Part shown: piece by piece, positions 1-9,670 of the stretch
How the letters are laid out: every line of letters begins with the position of its first letter
How positions within the stretch are numbered: the stretch's first letter is position 1
NCBI RefSeq assembly: GCF_014649855.1
Contig: NZ_BMTV01000009.1
Location: 92,507-156,506 of the forward strand
DNA from: Streptomyces roseolus
GTDB taxonomy: Bacteria; Actinomycetota; Actinomycetes; Streptomycetales; Streptomycetaceae
Direction of reading: 5' to 3'
Length of the DNA: 64,000 nucleotides
Made by a program: the position numbers and the translations under genes
Notes under the pieces: model-generated
Databases searched by the model: none
The model's input: the letters and a program-made list of their open reading frames with translations, nothing else
Told to the model about the DNA's origin: nothing

Positions 1-281
1 CGCGGGCGGTGGTCGGCCGGCCGCGCTTCCTGGTCCTGGACGATCCGCTGTCGGCGCTCGACGTGCACACGGAGGCGCGGGTGGAGGCGGCCCTGCGCGA
101 GGTGCTGAAGGAGACGACGGCGCTGGTCGTGGCGCACCGGCCGTCGACGGTCATGCTGGCCGACCGGGTGGCGCTGCTCTCGGGCGGGCGGATCGCGGCG
201 GTCGGCACCCATCAGGAACTGCTGCGGAGCAGCGGCGAGTACGCGTGGCTGATGGCCGGCGAGGGGGACGGGGAACGATGA
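1..281 (+). CDS. ABC exporter half, C-terminal fragment (5' truncated by window)
   Basis: Only the last ~93 residues are present, read in the frame that starts at base 3. The fragment holds the end of a nucleotide-binding domain: the Walker B stretch [12 protein letters not shown], a D-loop, and the H-loop VVAHRPSTV. The residue after the Walker B aspartate is Asp (DD), where active ABC ATPases have the catalytic Glu. This substitution is typical of the degenerate half of heterodimeric exporters. The stop codon overlaps the next gene's ATG (ATGA), so the two halves are probably translationally coupled and form one heterodimer. The substrate is unknown. Confidence 0.85.
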   Translation, partial: RAVVGRPRFLVLDDPLSALDVHTEARVEAALREVLKETTALVVAHRPSTVMLADRVALLSGGRIAAVGTHQELLRSSGEYAWLMAGEGDGER

Positions 282-2137
282 CGGAGACCACGCTCGCGCG
301 CGCGGACGAGGAGGAGCGGGCGGACGGGTCGGGTCCCGGCTCGGGCGATCCGTTCGATCGGGACGATCTGCCGGCGCCGCGCGGGGCGACCGGGGCGCTG
401 CTGCGCTCGCTGCTGGCCGGGCACCGGTTCGCGGTGGCGGTGGCGGCGCTGGTGCTGCTGGTGAAGGAGGCGGCGGTCCAGGCGGGCCCGCTGCTCGTGG
501 CGTACGCGATCGACCGGGGCGTGCCGGCCTTCCGGGCCGGTGACCACGGGCCGCTGATCGCGGTGGCGGTCGGCTACCTGCTGTGCGCGGTGGGCGCGGG
601 GGCGCTCCAGTACGGCTTCGTGCGGGGCGCGGCGCGGATCAACCAGGACGTGCTGCTCGACCTGCGGGGGCGGATCTTCCGGCACGCGCAGGTGCTGAGC
701 GTGGACTTCCACGAGCGGTACACCTCGGGGCGGCTGATCTCGCGGTCGACGACGGACGTGGAGTCGCTGCGGGAGCTGCTGTCGGAGGGGCTCCAGGAAC
801 TGATCGGGGTGGTGCTGTCGTTCGTGTCGATCTCGCTGGTGCTGCTCTGGCTGGACCTGGGGATCGGCGCGGTGGCGGTGGCCTCCTTCGGGCCGCTGTA
901 CCTGCTGGTGCGGAGCTACCGGCGACGGGCGGGCGCGGTGTACGCGGAGCGGTCGACGGCGATCGCCGGGGTGATCGTGAAGTTCGCGGAGACGATGAAC
1001 GGCATCCGGCCGGTGCGGGCCTTCCGCCGGGAGCGGGTGAACGACGCGGAGTTCGCGGGGCTCAACCACCGGCACGAGCGGAGCAACGGGGACGCGCTCC
1101 TGGAGATGGCCCGCTATGTGGTGGGCTCACGCCTCGTGGCGAACACGGCGGTGGCCGGAATGTGCCTGTGGGGGGCCTACCGGGTCGCGGAGGGTTCGCT
1201 GGAGCTGGGCGTGCTCGCGGCGGCGGTGCTGTACGTGCGGCGGCTGTACGACCCGATCGACCGGCTCGGGATGTTCCTCAACTCGTACGAGTCGGCGGCC
1301 GCTTCGCTCACGAAGATCGCGGGGCTGCTCGCGCAGGAGCCGGGCGTGCCGGAGGCGGAGGTCCCGCGGGAGCTGCCGGAGCGGGTGGGGGCGGCGCCGG
1401 GCCGGGAGGTCGTCTTCGACGGGGTGCGGTTCGCCTACCGGACGGGCGGCGAGGTGCTGCCCCGCTTCTCCCTGCGGATCCCGGCCGGGCAGACGGTGGC
1501 GGTGGTCGGGGCGACCGGCGCGGGCAAGTCGACGCTGGCGAAGCTGCTCGCCCGTTTCTACGACCCGACGGAGGGCCGGGTGCTGCTCGACGGCGTGGAC
1601 CTGCGGGAACTGTCGACGCCCGAGCTGCGGCGGGGTGTGGTGATGGTGACGCAGGAGGCGTTCCTCTTCTCCGGCACGGTCGCGGAGAACATCGCGATCG
1701 GCCGCCCGGACGCGACCCGGGAGGAGATCGAGCGGGCGGCGAAGGCGATCGGCGCGCACGAGTTCATCGCCGGCCTGCCGGACGGCTACGACACCGACGT
1801 ACGGAAGCGGGGTGGCCGGATCTCGGCCGGTCAGCGCCAGTTGGTGGCCTTCGCGCGGGCGCTCCTGGCGGATCCCGCGGTGCTCATCCTGGACGAGGCG
1901 ACGAGCTCGCTGGACGTGCCGGGCGAGCGGGCGGTGCAGCACGCGATGGACACGGTCCTGGCGGGCCGCACGGCGGTGGTCATCGCCCACCGCCTGTCCA
2001 CGGTCGAGGTCGCGGACCGGGTCCTGGTGATGGAGGCGGGCCGGATCGTGGAGGACGGCGCCCCGGCCGAACTGGTCGGCGGCGAGGGCCGTTACGCGGG
2101 CCTCCACCGCGCCTGGCGCGACTCGCTGGCGGGCTGA
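278..2137 (+). CDS. ABC exporter half (membrane domain fused to ATPase)
   Basis: This 619-residue protein has a six-helix type I exporter membrane domain (about residues 50-330) followed by an ATPase domain. Visible motifs are Walker [10 protein letters not shown], a variant signature RISAGQRQL, Walker [12 protein letters not shown] with the catalytic Glu, and the H-loop VIAHRLSTV. The ATG at 278 was chosen because it overlaps the upstream stop (ATGA); an in-frame start at 245 lies inside the preceding gene. With a canonical Walker B here and a degenerate one in its neighbour, the pair looks like an asymmetric heterodimeric exporter. It could move a drug, lipid or peptide; nothing in the window says which. 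A weak 6-bp hairpin at 2194-2216 may end the operon. Confidence 0.9.
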   Translation: MTETTLARADEEERADGSGPGSGDPFDRDDLPAPRGATGALLRSLLAGHRFAVAVAALVLLVKEAAVQAGPLLVAYAIDRGVPAFRAGDHGPLIAVAVGYLLCAVGAGALQYGFVRGAARINQDVLLDLRGRIFRHAQVLSVDFHERYTSGRLISRSTTDVESLRELLSEGLQELIGVVLSFVSISLVLLWLDLGIGAVAVASFGPLYLLVRSYRRRAGAVYAERSTAIAGVIVKFAETMNGIRPVRAFRRERVNDAEFAGLNHRHERSNGDALLEMARYVVGSRLVANTAVAGMCLWGAYRVAEGSLELGVLAAAVLYVRRLYDPIDRLGMFLNSYESAAASLTKIAGLLAQEPGVPEAEVPRELPERVGAAPGREVVFDGVRFAYRTGGEVLPRFSLRIPAGQTVAVVGATGAGKSTLAKLLARFYDPTEGRVLLDGVDLRELSTPELRRGVVMVTQEAFLFSGTVAENIAIGRPDATREEIERAAKAIGAHEFIAGLPDGYDTDVRKRGGRISAGQRQLVAFARALLADPAVLILDEATSSLDVPGERAVQHAMDTVLAGRTAVVIAHRLSTVEVADRVLVMEAGRIVEDGAPAELVGGEGRYAGLHRAWRDSLAG

Positions 2138-2610
2138 CGGGACGGCGGGCCGGGCGAACGCGTCGACGTGACCCGGAGGGGGCGGTGGGGCGGCGTCCGA
2201 CGGTCCCGGCCGGACGGCCCGGGGCGCGGACGCGGAGGGTCCTGTTCCCGCCGAAATATTTCGGCCATCGGGTCGGTAAAGGCGCCTCGTGTCCGAAGGG
2301 CGGGACGGTGGGCGGCGCCGCGGCCGACCGCCGCGCGGGCCGTGCGGCGTTCCCGCACGCCGAACGGGGTGTGACGCTTCACCCGCGATCGACGAAACGT
2401 CCGGTTAACGAACCCGGCCGTGCGCGCAGCGGACGACTTCCGGCCAAGTTGTTGACGCGGTCCTGACAGGTACCGGCGGTAGCTGCGACTCTCTCCCAGG
2501 TTCCTCGCAATCGCGTTCGCCGCATCACCCGTTCGTGTGTCACCGCTCTGTTTGCACCGCCCGGCCCGCCCACCCAGCGGACCGGTACCCCCCTCGCAAA
2601 AGGAGTCCGC
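2138..2610. other. 473-bp intergenic region upstream of the M4 protease
   Basis: No supportable gene. It holds a weak hairpin (CGTCCG at 2194-2199 with CGGACG at 2211-2216), a 16-bp palindrome at 2250-2265, and a TTGACG hexamer at 2452-2457. A short dyad TACCG-G-CGGTA at 2471-2481 lies 14 nt past that hexamer, where a promoter would be expected, but no good -10 is visible. AAAAGGAG at 2598-2605 is a strong ribosome-binding site for the protease. Confidence 0.6.
2250..2265. promoter_or_regulatory. 16-bp perfect palindrome, candidate operator
   Basis: GCCGAAATATTTCGGC reads identically on both strands. It is AT-rich in the centre, unlike its surroundings, and lies ~345 bp upstream of the M4 protease start. 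A loopless palindrome is more operator-like than terminator-like. The binding protein is unknown. Confidence 0.4.
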
Positions 2611-4638
2611 GTGAGATCCACGCCCAGCCGCCGTGCCACCGCGACCGGCGCACTCGTCGCAGCCGCCGCCATGCTCGCCGTCGGCGTCCAGGCCGGCAGC
2701 GCCTCCGCCGACAACCCCGGCACGGCCGCCGCCCCGGCGTCGGCCCTCGGGAAGGTCAACCCGGGCAAGCTCCCCGCCGACCTCTCCCCCGCCCAGCGCA
2801 CCGCGCTGATCAAGGCCGCCGACGCCGACAAGGCCGAGACGGCCAAGGAGCTGGGCCTCGGCAGCCAGGAGAAGCTCGTCGTCCGCGACGTGGTCCAGGA
2901 CCGCGACGGCACCACCCACACGCGCTACGAGCGCACCTACGCGGGCCTCCCGGTCCTCGGCGGCGACCTGATCGTGGCCGAGACCGAGGCCGGCACCACC
3001 ACCGGCGTCGCCAAGTCCTCCCGCGCGGAGCTGAAGAACGTCGACCTCGCGGCCACCGTCGCCCCCGCCGCCGCGGAGAAGCAGGCCGTCGGCCTGGCCG
3101 CCGCCGAGGGCTCGAAGGCCACCAAGAGCGAGCGCGCGCCGCGCAAGGTCGTCTGGATGGGCCAGGGCGGCGCCCCGGTCCTCGCGTACGAGACCGTCGT
3201 CGGCGGCCTCCAGCACGACGGCACGCCGAACGAGCTGCACGTCGTCACCGACGCCAAGACCGGCGCCAAGCTGTACGAGTGGCAGGCCGTGCACAACGGC
3301 ACCGGCAACACCCAGTACAGCGGCCAGGTCACGCTCGGCACCGCGCCCTCGTACACCCTGACCGACACCGGCCGCGGCAACCACAAGACGTACAACCTCA
3401 ACCGCGGCACCTCCGGCACCGGCACGCTCTTCTCCGGCGCGGACGACGTCTGGGGCGACGGCACCCCGACCAACCTGGAGACGGCCGGCGCCGACGCCCA
3501 CTACGGCGCCGCGCTCACCTGGGACTACTACAAGAACGTGCACGGCCGCAGCGGCATCCGCGGCGACGGCGTCGGCGCGTACTCCCGGGTCCACTACGGC
3601 AACGCCTACGTCAACGCCTTCTGGCAGGACTCCTGCTTCTGCATGACGTACGGCGACGGCGCGAACAACGCCAAGCCGCTCACCTCCATCGACGTGGCCG
3701 CCCACGAGATGACCCACGGCCTGACCTCGGTCACGGCCAAGCTCGTCTACAGCGGCGAGTCCGGCGGCCTCAACGAGGCGACCTCCGACATCTTCGCGGC
3801 GGCCGTCGAGTTCTACGCCAACAACCCCAAGGACCCGGGCGACTACCTCGTCGGCGAGAAGATCGACATCCGCGGCAACGGCACCCCGCTCCGCTACATG
3901 GACAAGCCCAGCAAGGACGGCTCGTCCAAGGACGCGTGGTACTCGGGCATCGGCTCGATCGACGTCCACTACTCCTCGGGCCCGGCGAACCACTTCTTCT
4001 ACCTGCTCTCCGAGGGCAGCGGCGTCAAGACCGTCAACGGCGTGACCTACGACTCGCCGACCTCCGACGGCCTGCCGGTCACCGGCATCGGCATCGACAA
4101 GGCCCGGATGATCTGGTTCAAGGCCCTCACCACCAAGTGGACCTCGTCCACCAACTACGCGGGCGCCCGCACCGGCACGGTCGCGGCCGCCGAGGAGCTG
4201 TACGGCGCCGGCAGCCCCGAGGCCCTCGCCGTCCAGCACGCCTGGGCCGGCGTCAACGTCGGCACCCGCCCCGGCGGCACCACCCCCGGCAAGGTCTTCG
4301 AGAACACCGCCGACGTCGCCATCCCGGACTCCCCCGGCGCCGCGGTGACCTCGACGGTCAACGTCACCGGCGTCACCGGCAACGCCCCGAGCAACCTCTC
4401 CGTCGGCGTGGACATCGTCCACACCTACATCGGTGACCTCGTGGTCGACCTCGTCGCCCCCGACGGCTCGGTCTACAACCTGCACAACCGCTCCGGCGGC
4501 AGTGCGAACAACATCGCCCAGACCTACACCGTGAACGCCTCCTCCGAGGTCGCCAACGGCGCCTGGAAGCTCCGCGTCCAGGACAAGGCCGGGGCCGACA
4601 CCGGCTACATCAACGGCTTCAAGCTGACCTTCCCGTAA
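2611..4638 (+). CDS. Secreted M4 (thermolysin/bacillolysin) zinc metalloprotease with P domain
   Basis: The protein has 675 residues. A signal peptide (basic start, hydrophobic core, likely cleavage after Ala-Ser-Ala33) is followed by an FTP/PepSY-type propeptide (~35-215). The catalytic domain (~220-555) has the zinc motif HEMTH (His365, Glu366, His369) and, 24 residues after His365, the third ligand Glu389 in GGLNEATSD, the spacing seen in thermolysin. Residues ~560-675 form a P/Homo B beta-sandwich like that of proprotein convertases. The GTG start is fixed by AAAAGGAG 5 nt upstream. The enzyme should be an exported, self-processing neutral endopeptidase. It stands alone as a transcription unit ending at the hairpin at 4671-4705. 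Confidence 0.95.
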   Translation: MRSTPSRRATATGALVAAAAMLAVGVQAGSASADNPGTAAAPASALGKVNPGKLPADLSPAQRTALIKAADADKAETAKELGLGSQEKLVVRDVVQDRDGTTHTRYERTYAGLPVLGGDLIVAETEAGTTTGVAKSSRAELKNVDLAATVAPAAAEKQAVGLAAAEGSKATKSERAPRKVVWMGQGGAPVLAYETVVGGLQHDGTPNELHVVTDAKTGAKLYEWQAVHNGTGNTQYSGQVTLGTAPSYTLTDTGRGNHKTYNLNRGTSGTGTLFSGADDVWGDGTPTNLETAGADAHYGAALTWDYYKNVHGRSGIRGDGVGAYSRVHYGNAYVNAFWQDSCFCMTYGDGANNAKPLTSIDVAAHEMTHGLTSVTAKLVYSGESGGLNEATSDIFAAAVEFYANNPKDPGDYLVGEKIDIRGNGTPLRYMDKPSKDGSSKDAWYSGIGSIDVHYSSGPANHFFYLLSEGSGVKTVNGVTYDSPTSDGLPVTGIGIDKARMIWFKALTTKWTSSTNYAGARTGTVAAAEELYGAGSPEALAVQHAWAGVNVGTRPGGTTPGKVFENTADVAIPDSPGAAVTSTVNVTGVTGNAPSNLSVGVDIVHTYIGDLVVDLVAPDGSVYNLHNRSGGSANNIAQTYTVNASSEVANGAWKLRVQDKAGADTGYINGFKLTFP

Positions 4639-4670
4639 CCCGGGAGGCACGGCCCGAGGCAGCGCGCGAC

Positions 4671-4705
4671 GGACGCCCGGAGGGATCCCATCCCTCCGGG
4701 CGTCC
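4671..4705. terminator. Bidirectional terminator
   Basis: A perfect 16-bp stem (left arm GGACGCCCGGAGGGAT) with a CCC loop sits between the convergent protease and histidine kinase genes. There is no U-run, as is common in Streptomyces. Confidence 0.85.
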
Positions 4706-4711
4706 GCCCGT

Positions 4712-6229
4712 TCACCCCAGCTCGTCCCGCGAGCTCAGCCGCCCGCCGGTGAAGCACAGCCGGTAGACCGGCACCTCCGCGAAGACCGTCGCCCGGTAGT
4801 ACCGGCACTCGTCCGCGCCCACCGGCTCCGGCGGCAGCCCCGCCGGCGGCGCCTCCAGGGCGTGGTCGGGCAGGTCCTCCACCAGCTCCGCGTACTCCTG
4901 GCCGACCAGCAGCCGCGCGTAGTTGTCGGGCTCCAGGTACGAGCGGGACTGCGACCACAGCGCCACGCCCGCCGTCAGCACCGACAGCGCCGCGAGCAGC
5001 GCCAGCGGGATCCAGATCGCCCGCACCAGGTCCTTCCGCACCCGGCGGCGGGCCCGGTCCAGCTCCCGGGCCGAGGTCGGCGCGGCCGGCACCGCGGCCG
5101 GCGTCCGCCGCGGCAGCACGGCCGTCAGCGCGAAGCCGCCGCCGCGCACCGGACCGTGGGTCAGGGTGCCGCCCGCGAGCCGGACCCGCTCGTCCAGGCC
5201 GACGAGCCCGAAGCCCCCGGAGCCGGACTCCCCGACCCCCTCGCCCGGCCCGCTCACCACCCGTACCGTCACCCGCGACGCGGCCTCCCGCAGCTCGACG
5301 GTGACGGCGGCGCCCGGGGCGTGCTTCGCCGCGTTCGTCAGCCCCTCCTGCACCACCCGGTGCAGCGCCCGGCCCGCCATGCCCGCCGGCTCCGGCACCG
5401 GCCCGTCCCCGCGCAGCGTCACGTCGAGCCCCGAGGCCCTGGCCCGGTCCACCAGCTCGCCCACCGTCTCGTCCGACGGCGTCGTCGGCGCCCCCTCGCC
5501 CTCCTCCCGCAGCACCCCGATGACGTCCCGCAACCGCTCGGTCGCCTCCGCCGCCGCCCGCCGCAGCTCGCCCGCCGCCCGCTGCTGCTCGGGCCCGAGC
5601 CCCGGATCCACCTCCAGGGCGCCCGCCCGCACCGCGATCAGCGCCAGGTCGTGGCCGAGGGAGTCGTGCATGTCGCCCGCGATCCGCGACCGCTCCCGCA
5701 GCCGCTCCCGGTCGGCGACCGCCGCCTGCTCCCGCTCCATCCGGTCGGCGAGCTCCCAGCCGCTGCGCACCAGCCGGTCGTACTGGCGGACGTACCGGCC
5801 GACCAGCCAGGGCGCCACGATCGCCAGGGCGAGCGCCAGCATCAGGGTGAACCAGGGTCCCAGGGAGGTGCCGGTGAGCCGGGTGAGCACCAGACCCACG
5901 GCGGCCACCGTCCCGAACAGCAAGAGCGAGCCGCGGGTGTGGTCCTGCCGCCGTCCGGCGAGATAGCCGAAGGCGACCAGGGCGAGGCTGTACGAGGGCG
6001 TGAACAGCTCCAGGGAGGCGGGCAGGCTCGCGGCGACCGTGACCGCGAGCGGCAGCAGCGGCCACCGGCGGCTGACGGCGACGCAGCCGCCGAGCACGGT
6101 GACCCCGGCGGCGACCTGGAACCAGGACCCGCCGTCGTTCGGGTCGGAGCGCAGCAGCACCGGGAGCGAGAGCAGCAGCCACAGCGCCAGGTCGAAGAGG
6201 CGCCGGCGCGCCGCCGGGACCTCAGGCAC
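4712..6229 (-). CDS. Sensor histidine kinase, NarL type, with extra C-terminal membrane segment
   Basis: The protein has 505 residues. About five N-terminal membrane helices (residues 11-145) precede a HisKA_3 dimerisation domain with phospho-acceptor His188 in DMHDSLGHDL. An ATPase domain follows, with N-box LTNAAKHAPG (~297-306) and G-box GFGLVGLDERV (~339-349). After the ATPase (~375) the chain continues with a basic linker, a strong hydrophobic helix (403-427) and ~78 more residues containing two cysteines (475, 492). That tail is not part of the standard architecture and would place a small domain outside the cell. The GTG start overlaps the regulator's stop by 8 nt. The stimulus is unknown. 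Confidence 0.9.
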   Translation of the reverse strand: MPEVPAARRRLFDLALWLLLSLPVLLRSDPNDGGSWFQVAAGVTVLGGCVAVSRRWPLLPLAVTVAASLPASLELFTPSYSLALVAFGYLAGRRQDHTRGSLLLFGTVAAVGLVLTRLTGTSLGPWFTLMLALALAIVAPWLVGRYVRQYDRLVRSGWELADRMEREQAAVADRERLRERSRIAGDMHDSLGHDLALIAVRAGALEVDPGLGPEQQRAAGELRRAAAEATERLRDVIGVLREEGEGAPTTPSDETVGELVDRARASGLDVTLRGDGPVPEPAGMAGRALHRVVQEGLTNAAKHAPGAAVTVELREAASRVTVRVVSGPGEGVGESGSGGFGLVGLDERVRLAGGTLTHGPVRGGGFALTAVLPRRTPAAVPAAPTSARELDRARRRVRKDLVRAIWIPLALLAALSVLTAGVALWSQSRSYLEPDNYARLLVGQEYAELVEDLPDHALEAPPAGLPPEPVGADECRYYRATVFAEVPVYRLCFTGGRLSSRDELG

Positions 6230-6893
6230 CGGAGGGCCCCGGGGCGGCGGCGAGGCCCGCCTCGTGGGCGAGGACCGCGAGCTGGACGCGGTTGCGCAGG
6301 CCGAGGCGGGCGAGGACGGCGCTGACGTGGGCCTTCACGGTGCCCTCGACGACGTGCATGCGGGCGGCGATCTCCTGGTTGGAGCAGCCCGCGGAGAGCA
6401 GCGAGACGACCTCCCGCTCCCGGCCGGTGAGCGGGGCGAGCCGGGCCCGGGCGGCGGCGGCGCGGGTGAGCCGCTCGCCGCCGAGGGTGTCGATGACCCG
6501 GCGGGCGACGGCCGGCGAGAGGGCGGCGCCGCCGGAGGCGACCGCGCGGACCCCGGCGATCAGCTCGCGCGGGTCGCCGGACTTCAGGAGGAAGCCGCCG
6601 ACGCCGGTGCCGAGGGCCCGGGCGATGTAGTCGTCCTCGGAGAAGGTGGTGAGCATGACGACCGCGGTCTCCGGCAGGGTGCGGCGGAGCGCGTCGGCGG
6701 CGGCGAGGCCGTCGAGCCGGGGCATCCGGATGTCGAGGAGGGCGACGTCGGGCCGGTGGAGCCGGGCCAGCTCCACCGCCTCGTGTCCGTCGCCCGCCTC
6801 GGCGACCACCTCGATCCCCGGGTCGGTGGTGAGGATGGCCCGCACCCCGGCGCGGATCATCGTCTCGTCGTCGGCCAGCAACACCCTGATCAT
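6222..6893 (-). CDS. Response regulator, NarL/LuxR family
   Basis: The protein has 223 residues. The receiver domain has acidic residues Asp8/Asp9, phospho-acceptor Asp54 in VALLDIRMPRLDG, and a conserved Lys near 104. The C-terminal LuxR helix-turn-helix reads PLTGREREVVSLLSAG...EGTVKAHVSAVLARL. I chose the ATG at 6893 (MIRVLLADDE), with GGACGG just upstream, over an in-frame GTG at 6911. The gene is first in a two-gene operon with the kinase and overlaps it by 8 nt. The target is unknown; autoregulation or control of the neighbouring protease would be guesses. Confidence 0.93.
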   Translation of the reverse strand: MIRVLLADDETMIRAGVRAILTTDPGIEVVAEAGDGHEAVELARLHRPDVALLDIRMPRLDGLAAADALRRTLPETAVVMLTTFSEDDYIARALGTGVGGFLLKSGDPRELIAGVRAVASGGAALSPAVARRVIDTLGGERLTRAAAARARLAPLTGREREVVSLLSAGCSNQEIAARMHVVEGTVKAHVSAVLARLGLRNRVQLAVLAHEAGLAAAPGPSGA

Positions 6894-6932
6894 GCCGTCC
6901 AGCCTAGGCACCCGCCCGGGCCCCGTCGGCGG

Positions 6933-9485
6933 CTACCTCAGGAGCACCCCCGCGCCCTCGCCGCCCGGGTCCTCGGGCAGCGCGATCAGGCCGGGTTCGG
7001 CGGGGTGGGCGAGGAGCGGGTGGGCGGGCAGCACGCGGACGGTGCAGCCGAAGGCGCCGGTGCGGTCGAGCTCCAGGGTGCCCGCGTAGGGCTGGCGGCC
7101 CTCCAGGTCGGGGCCGCCGACGGGCTTGAGGGCGACCGTGCGGGTGCCGGTGAGGGTGTCGTCGGCGTCGACGCGGCCGGTCACGGCCTGCACCTCGACG
7201 TCGTCCGGGGAGAGGCCGCCGAGTGCGACCCGCACCCGGACGCAGGGCGTGGCGCCCAGTTCCGCCCCCGCCTCGGCGAGGTCGTCGCCGATCTCCACGT
7301 GGTCCACCGAGACGCCCGGCCAGGCCGCCCGGACCCGGGCCTTCCAGGCGGCGAGCTCCCGCGCCCGGTCCGGGGTGAGCGCCCGGCGGGCCGCGGCGGC
7401 GGGGACGTACAGCCGTTCCACGTACTCGCGGACCATCCGGTCGGCGAGGACCTTGGGGCCGAGTTCGGTGAGGGTGCGGCGGACCATGGCGGTCCAGGCT
7501 GCGGGGACGCCGTCGGGGCCGCGGTCGTAGAAGCGGGGGGCGACCCGGCGCTCGATCAGTTCGTAGAGGGCGGCGGCCTCCAGGTCGTCGCGGCGCTCCT
7601 CGTCGGCCGCGGCGGCCCCGTCGGCGGTGGGGATGGCCCAGCCGAACTCGGGCTCGTACCACTCGTCCCACCAGCCGTCGAGGACGGAGAGGTTGAGGCA
7701 GCCGTTGAGGGCGGCCTTCATGCCGCTGGTGCCACAGGCCTCCAGGGGGCGGAGGGGGTTGTTGAGCCAGACGTCGCAGCCCGGGTAGAGGCCGCGGGCC
7801 ATCTCCATGCCGTAGTCGGGCAGGAAGACGATCCGGTGCCGGACCCGGGGGTCGTCGGCGAAGCGGACCAGCTCCTGCACGAGCTTCTTGCCGCCGTCGT
7901 CGGCCGGGTGGGCCTTGCCGGCGACGACGAGCTGCACCGGCCTCTCGGGGTCGAGCAGCAGGGCGCGCAGCCGGTCCTTGTCGCGGAGCATCAGGGTGAG
8001 CCGCTTGTACGAGGGGACCCGGCGGGCGAAGCCGATGGTGAGGACGTCGGGGTCGAGGACGGCGTCGGTCCAGCCGAGTTCGGCGGCGGCCGCGCCGCGC
8101 TGCCGCCAGGAGGCGCGCAGCCGGTCCCGGACGTCGGCGACGAGCCGGGCGCGCAGGGTCCGGCGCAGCTCCCACAGCTCGCGGTCGCTCGCGTCGGGGC
8201 CGAGGCGGGCGGCTTCGGGGGCGGTCCAGGTGGGGGCGTGGACGCCGTTGGTGATGGAGGTGATCGGCACCTCCCCGGCGTCGAAGCCGGGCCAGAGTCC
8301 GGCGAACATCTCCCGGCTGACGGCGCCGTGGAGGGTGGAGACGCCGTTGGCGCGCTGGGCGAGGCGCAGGCCCATGGCGGCCATGTTGAAGACGCCGGGT
8401 TCGCCGCCGAGCGGGGTCTCGTCGCCGAGGGCGAGGATCCGGCCGGTGTCGAGGCCGGGCAGGGCGCCGTCGTCGCCGAGGTGGCGGGCGACGAGCTCCC
8501 GGTCGAAGCGGTCGATGCCGGCGGGGACGGGGGTGTGGGTGGTGAAGACGGTCCCGGCCCGCACGGTCTCCAGGGCGGCGTCGAAGTCGAGCCCCCCGCC
8601 CTGGAGTTCGCGGATCCGTTCGAGTCCGAGGAAGCCGGCGTGACCCTCGTTGGTGTGGAAGACCTCGGGCGCGGGGTGGCCGGTGAGCCGGGCGTACGTG
8701 CGGACGGCACGGACGCCGCCGATGCCGAGCAGCATCTCCTGGAGGAGCCGGTGCTCGCTGCCTCCGCCGTACAGCCGGTCGGTGACGGCCCGCTCGCCGG
8801 GGGCGTTCTCCTCGACGTCCGAGTCGAGCATGAGCAGCGGGACGCGGCCCACCTGCGCGACCCAGATGTGGGCGCGCAGGCTCCGCCCGCCGGGCAGGGC
8901 GAGCGCGATCCCCGCGGGGCCGCCGTCGGCCTCCCGGAGCAGGGAGACCGGCAGCTCGCCGGGGTCGAGGACGGGGTACTGCTCCTGCTGCCAGCCGTCC
9001 CTTCCGAGGGACTGCCGGAAGTAGCCGTGGCGGTAGAGCAGTCCGACGCCGATCAGGGGGACGCCGAGGTCGCTGGCGGCCTTGAGGTGGTCGCCGGCGA
9101 GGATGCCGAGCCCGCCGGAGTACTGGGGCAGGGCGGCGGCGACGCCGAACTCGGGCGAGAAGTAGGCGACGGCGGCGGGCCCGTCGCCCGGGCCGCGCTC
9201 CTGGTACCAGCGGGGCCGCTCCAGGTAGCCGTCGAGGTCCTCGGCGGCGAGGGCGAGCCTGCCGAGGAAGTCCCGGTCGGCGGCGAGCGCGGCGAGCCGG
9301 GACGCCTCCAGGGCACCGAGCACGCGGACGGGGTCGGCGCCCGCGAGCCCTTCGGGGGCCAGGGAATCGAAGAGGGCGCGGGTCGGCTCGTGCCACGACC
9401 AGCGCAGATTGCGCGCCAGGGCGGCGAGGGGTCGAAGGGTGTCGGGGAGGACAGGACGCACGGTGAATCGACGGATTGCCTTCAC
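6933..9485 (-). CDS. glgP: Alpha-glucan phosphorylase (GlgP, DUF3417 type)
   Basis: The 850-residue enzyme phosphorolyses alpha-1,4-glucan to glucose-1-phosphate. It belongs to the shorter phosphorylase group with an N-terminal DUF3417 segment (RRFTVRPVLPDTL...NLRWSWHEPT). The pyridoxal-phosphate motif EACGTSGMKAALNG near residue ~600 supplies the Schiff-base lysine. I prefer the GTG at 9485, preceded by GAAGGTGGGA; an in-frame GTG at 9494 adds three residues but lacks a ribosome-binding site. It faces away from glgE-treS-mak-glgB, with the kinase and AraC genes in between. GlgP supplies the degradative side of the glucan cycle whose synthesis is encoded at 13.8-21.5 kb. Confidence 0.95.
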   Translation of the reverse strand: MKAIRRFTVRPVLPDTLRPLAALARNLRWSWHEPTRALFDSLAPEGLAGADPVRVLGALEASRLAALAADRDFLGRLALAAEDLDGYLERPRWYQERGPGDGPAAVAYFSPEFGVAAALPQYSGGLGILAGDHLKAASDLGVPLIGVGLLYRHGYFRQSLGRDGWQQEQYPVLDPGELPVSLLREADGGPAGIALALPGGRSLRAHIWVAQVGRVPLLMLDSDVEENAPGERAVTDRLYGGGSEHRLLQEMLLGIGGVRAVRTYARLTGHPAPEVFHTNEGHAGFLGLERIRELQGGGLDFDAALETVRAGTVFTTHTPVPAGIDRFDRELVARHLGDDGALPGLDTGRILALGDETPLGGEPGVFNMAAMGLRLAQRANGVSTLHGAVSREMFAGLWPGFDAGEVPITSITNGVHAPTWTAPEAARLGPDASDRELWELRRTLRARLVADVRDRLRASWRQRGAAAAELGWTDAVLDPDVLTIGFARRVPSYKRLTLMLRDKDRLRALLLDPERPVQLVVAGKAHPADDGGKKLVQELVRFADDPRVRHRIVFLPDYGMEMARGLYPGCDVWLNNPLRPLEACGTSGMKAALNGCLNLSVLDGWWDEWYEPEFGWAIPTADGAAAADEERRDDLEAAALYELIERRVAPRFYDRGPDGVPAAWTAMVRRTLTELGPKVLADRMVREYVERLYVPAAAARRALTPDRARELAAWKARVRAAWPGVSVDHVEIGDDLAEAGAELGATPCVRVRVALGGLSPDDVEVQAVTGRVDADDTLTGTRTVALKPVGGPDLEGRQPYAGTLELDRTGAFGCTVRVLPAHPLLAHPAEPGLIALPEDPGGEGAGVLLR

Positions 9486-9607
9486 GTGTCCCACCTTCGC
9501 AGGCCGGTGACGCTACGGGGCGGACGCACCACGCTGTGCGCCCGGCGTGCCGCCCCGAGTGTAGGAACCCGGGGCCGGTTCGGGGCGGGGCGCCCGGGGG
9601 CACGGGC

Positions 9608-9641
9608 GGGGCGCCCGGGGGCGCGTTCCCCCGGGCGCCCC
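9608..9641 (-). terminator. Terminator of the kinase gene
   Basis: A perfect 14-bp GC stem (GGGGCGCCCGGGGG and its complement) with loop CGCGTT lies 30 nt past the kinase stop and upstream of glgP. A second GC-rich dyad (9636-9662) adjoins it. Confidence 0.8.
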
Positions 9642-9670
9642 GGGCCGCGGGCCGGGGCGCCGGCCGGGCG

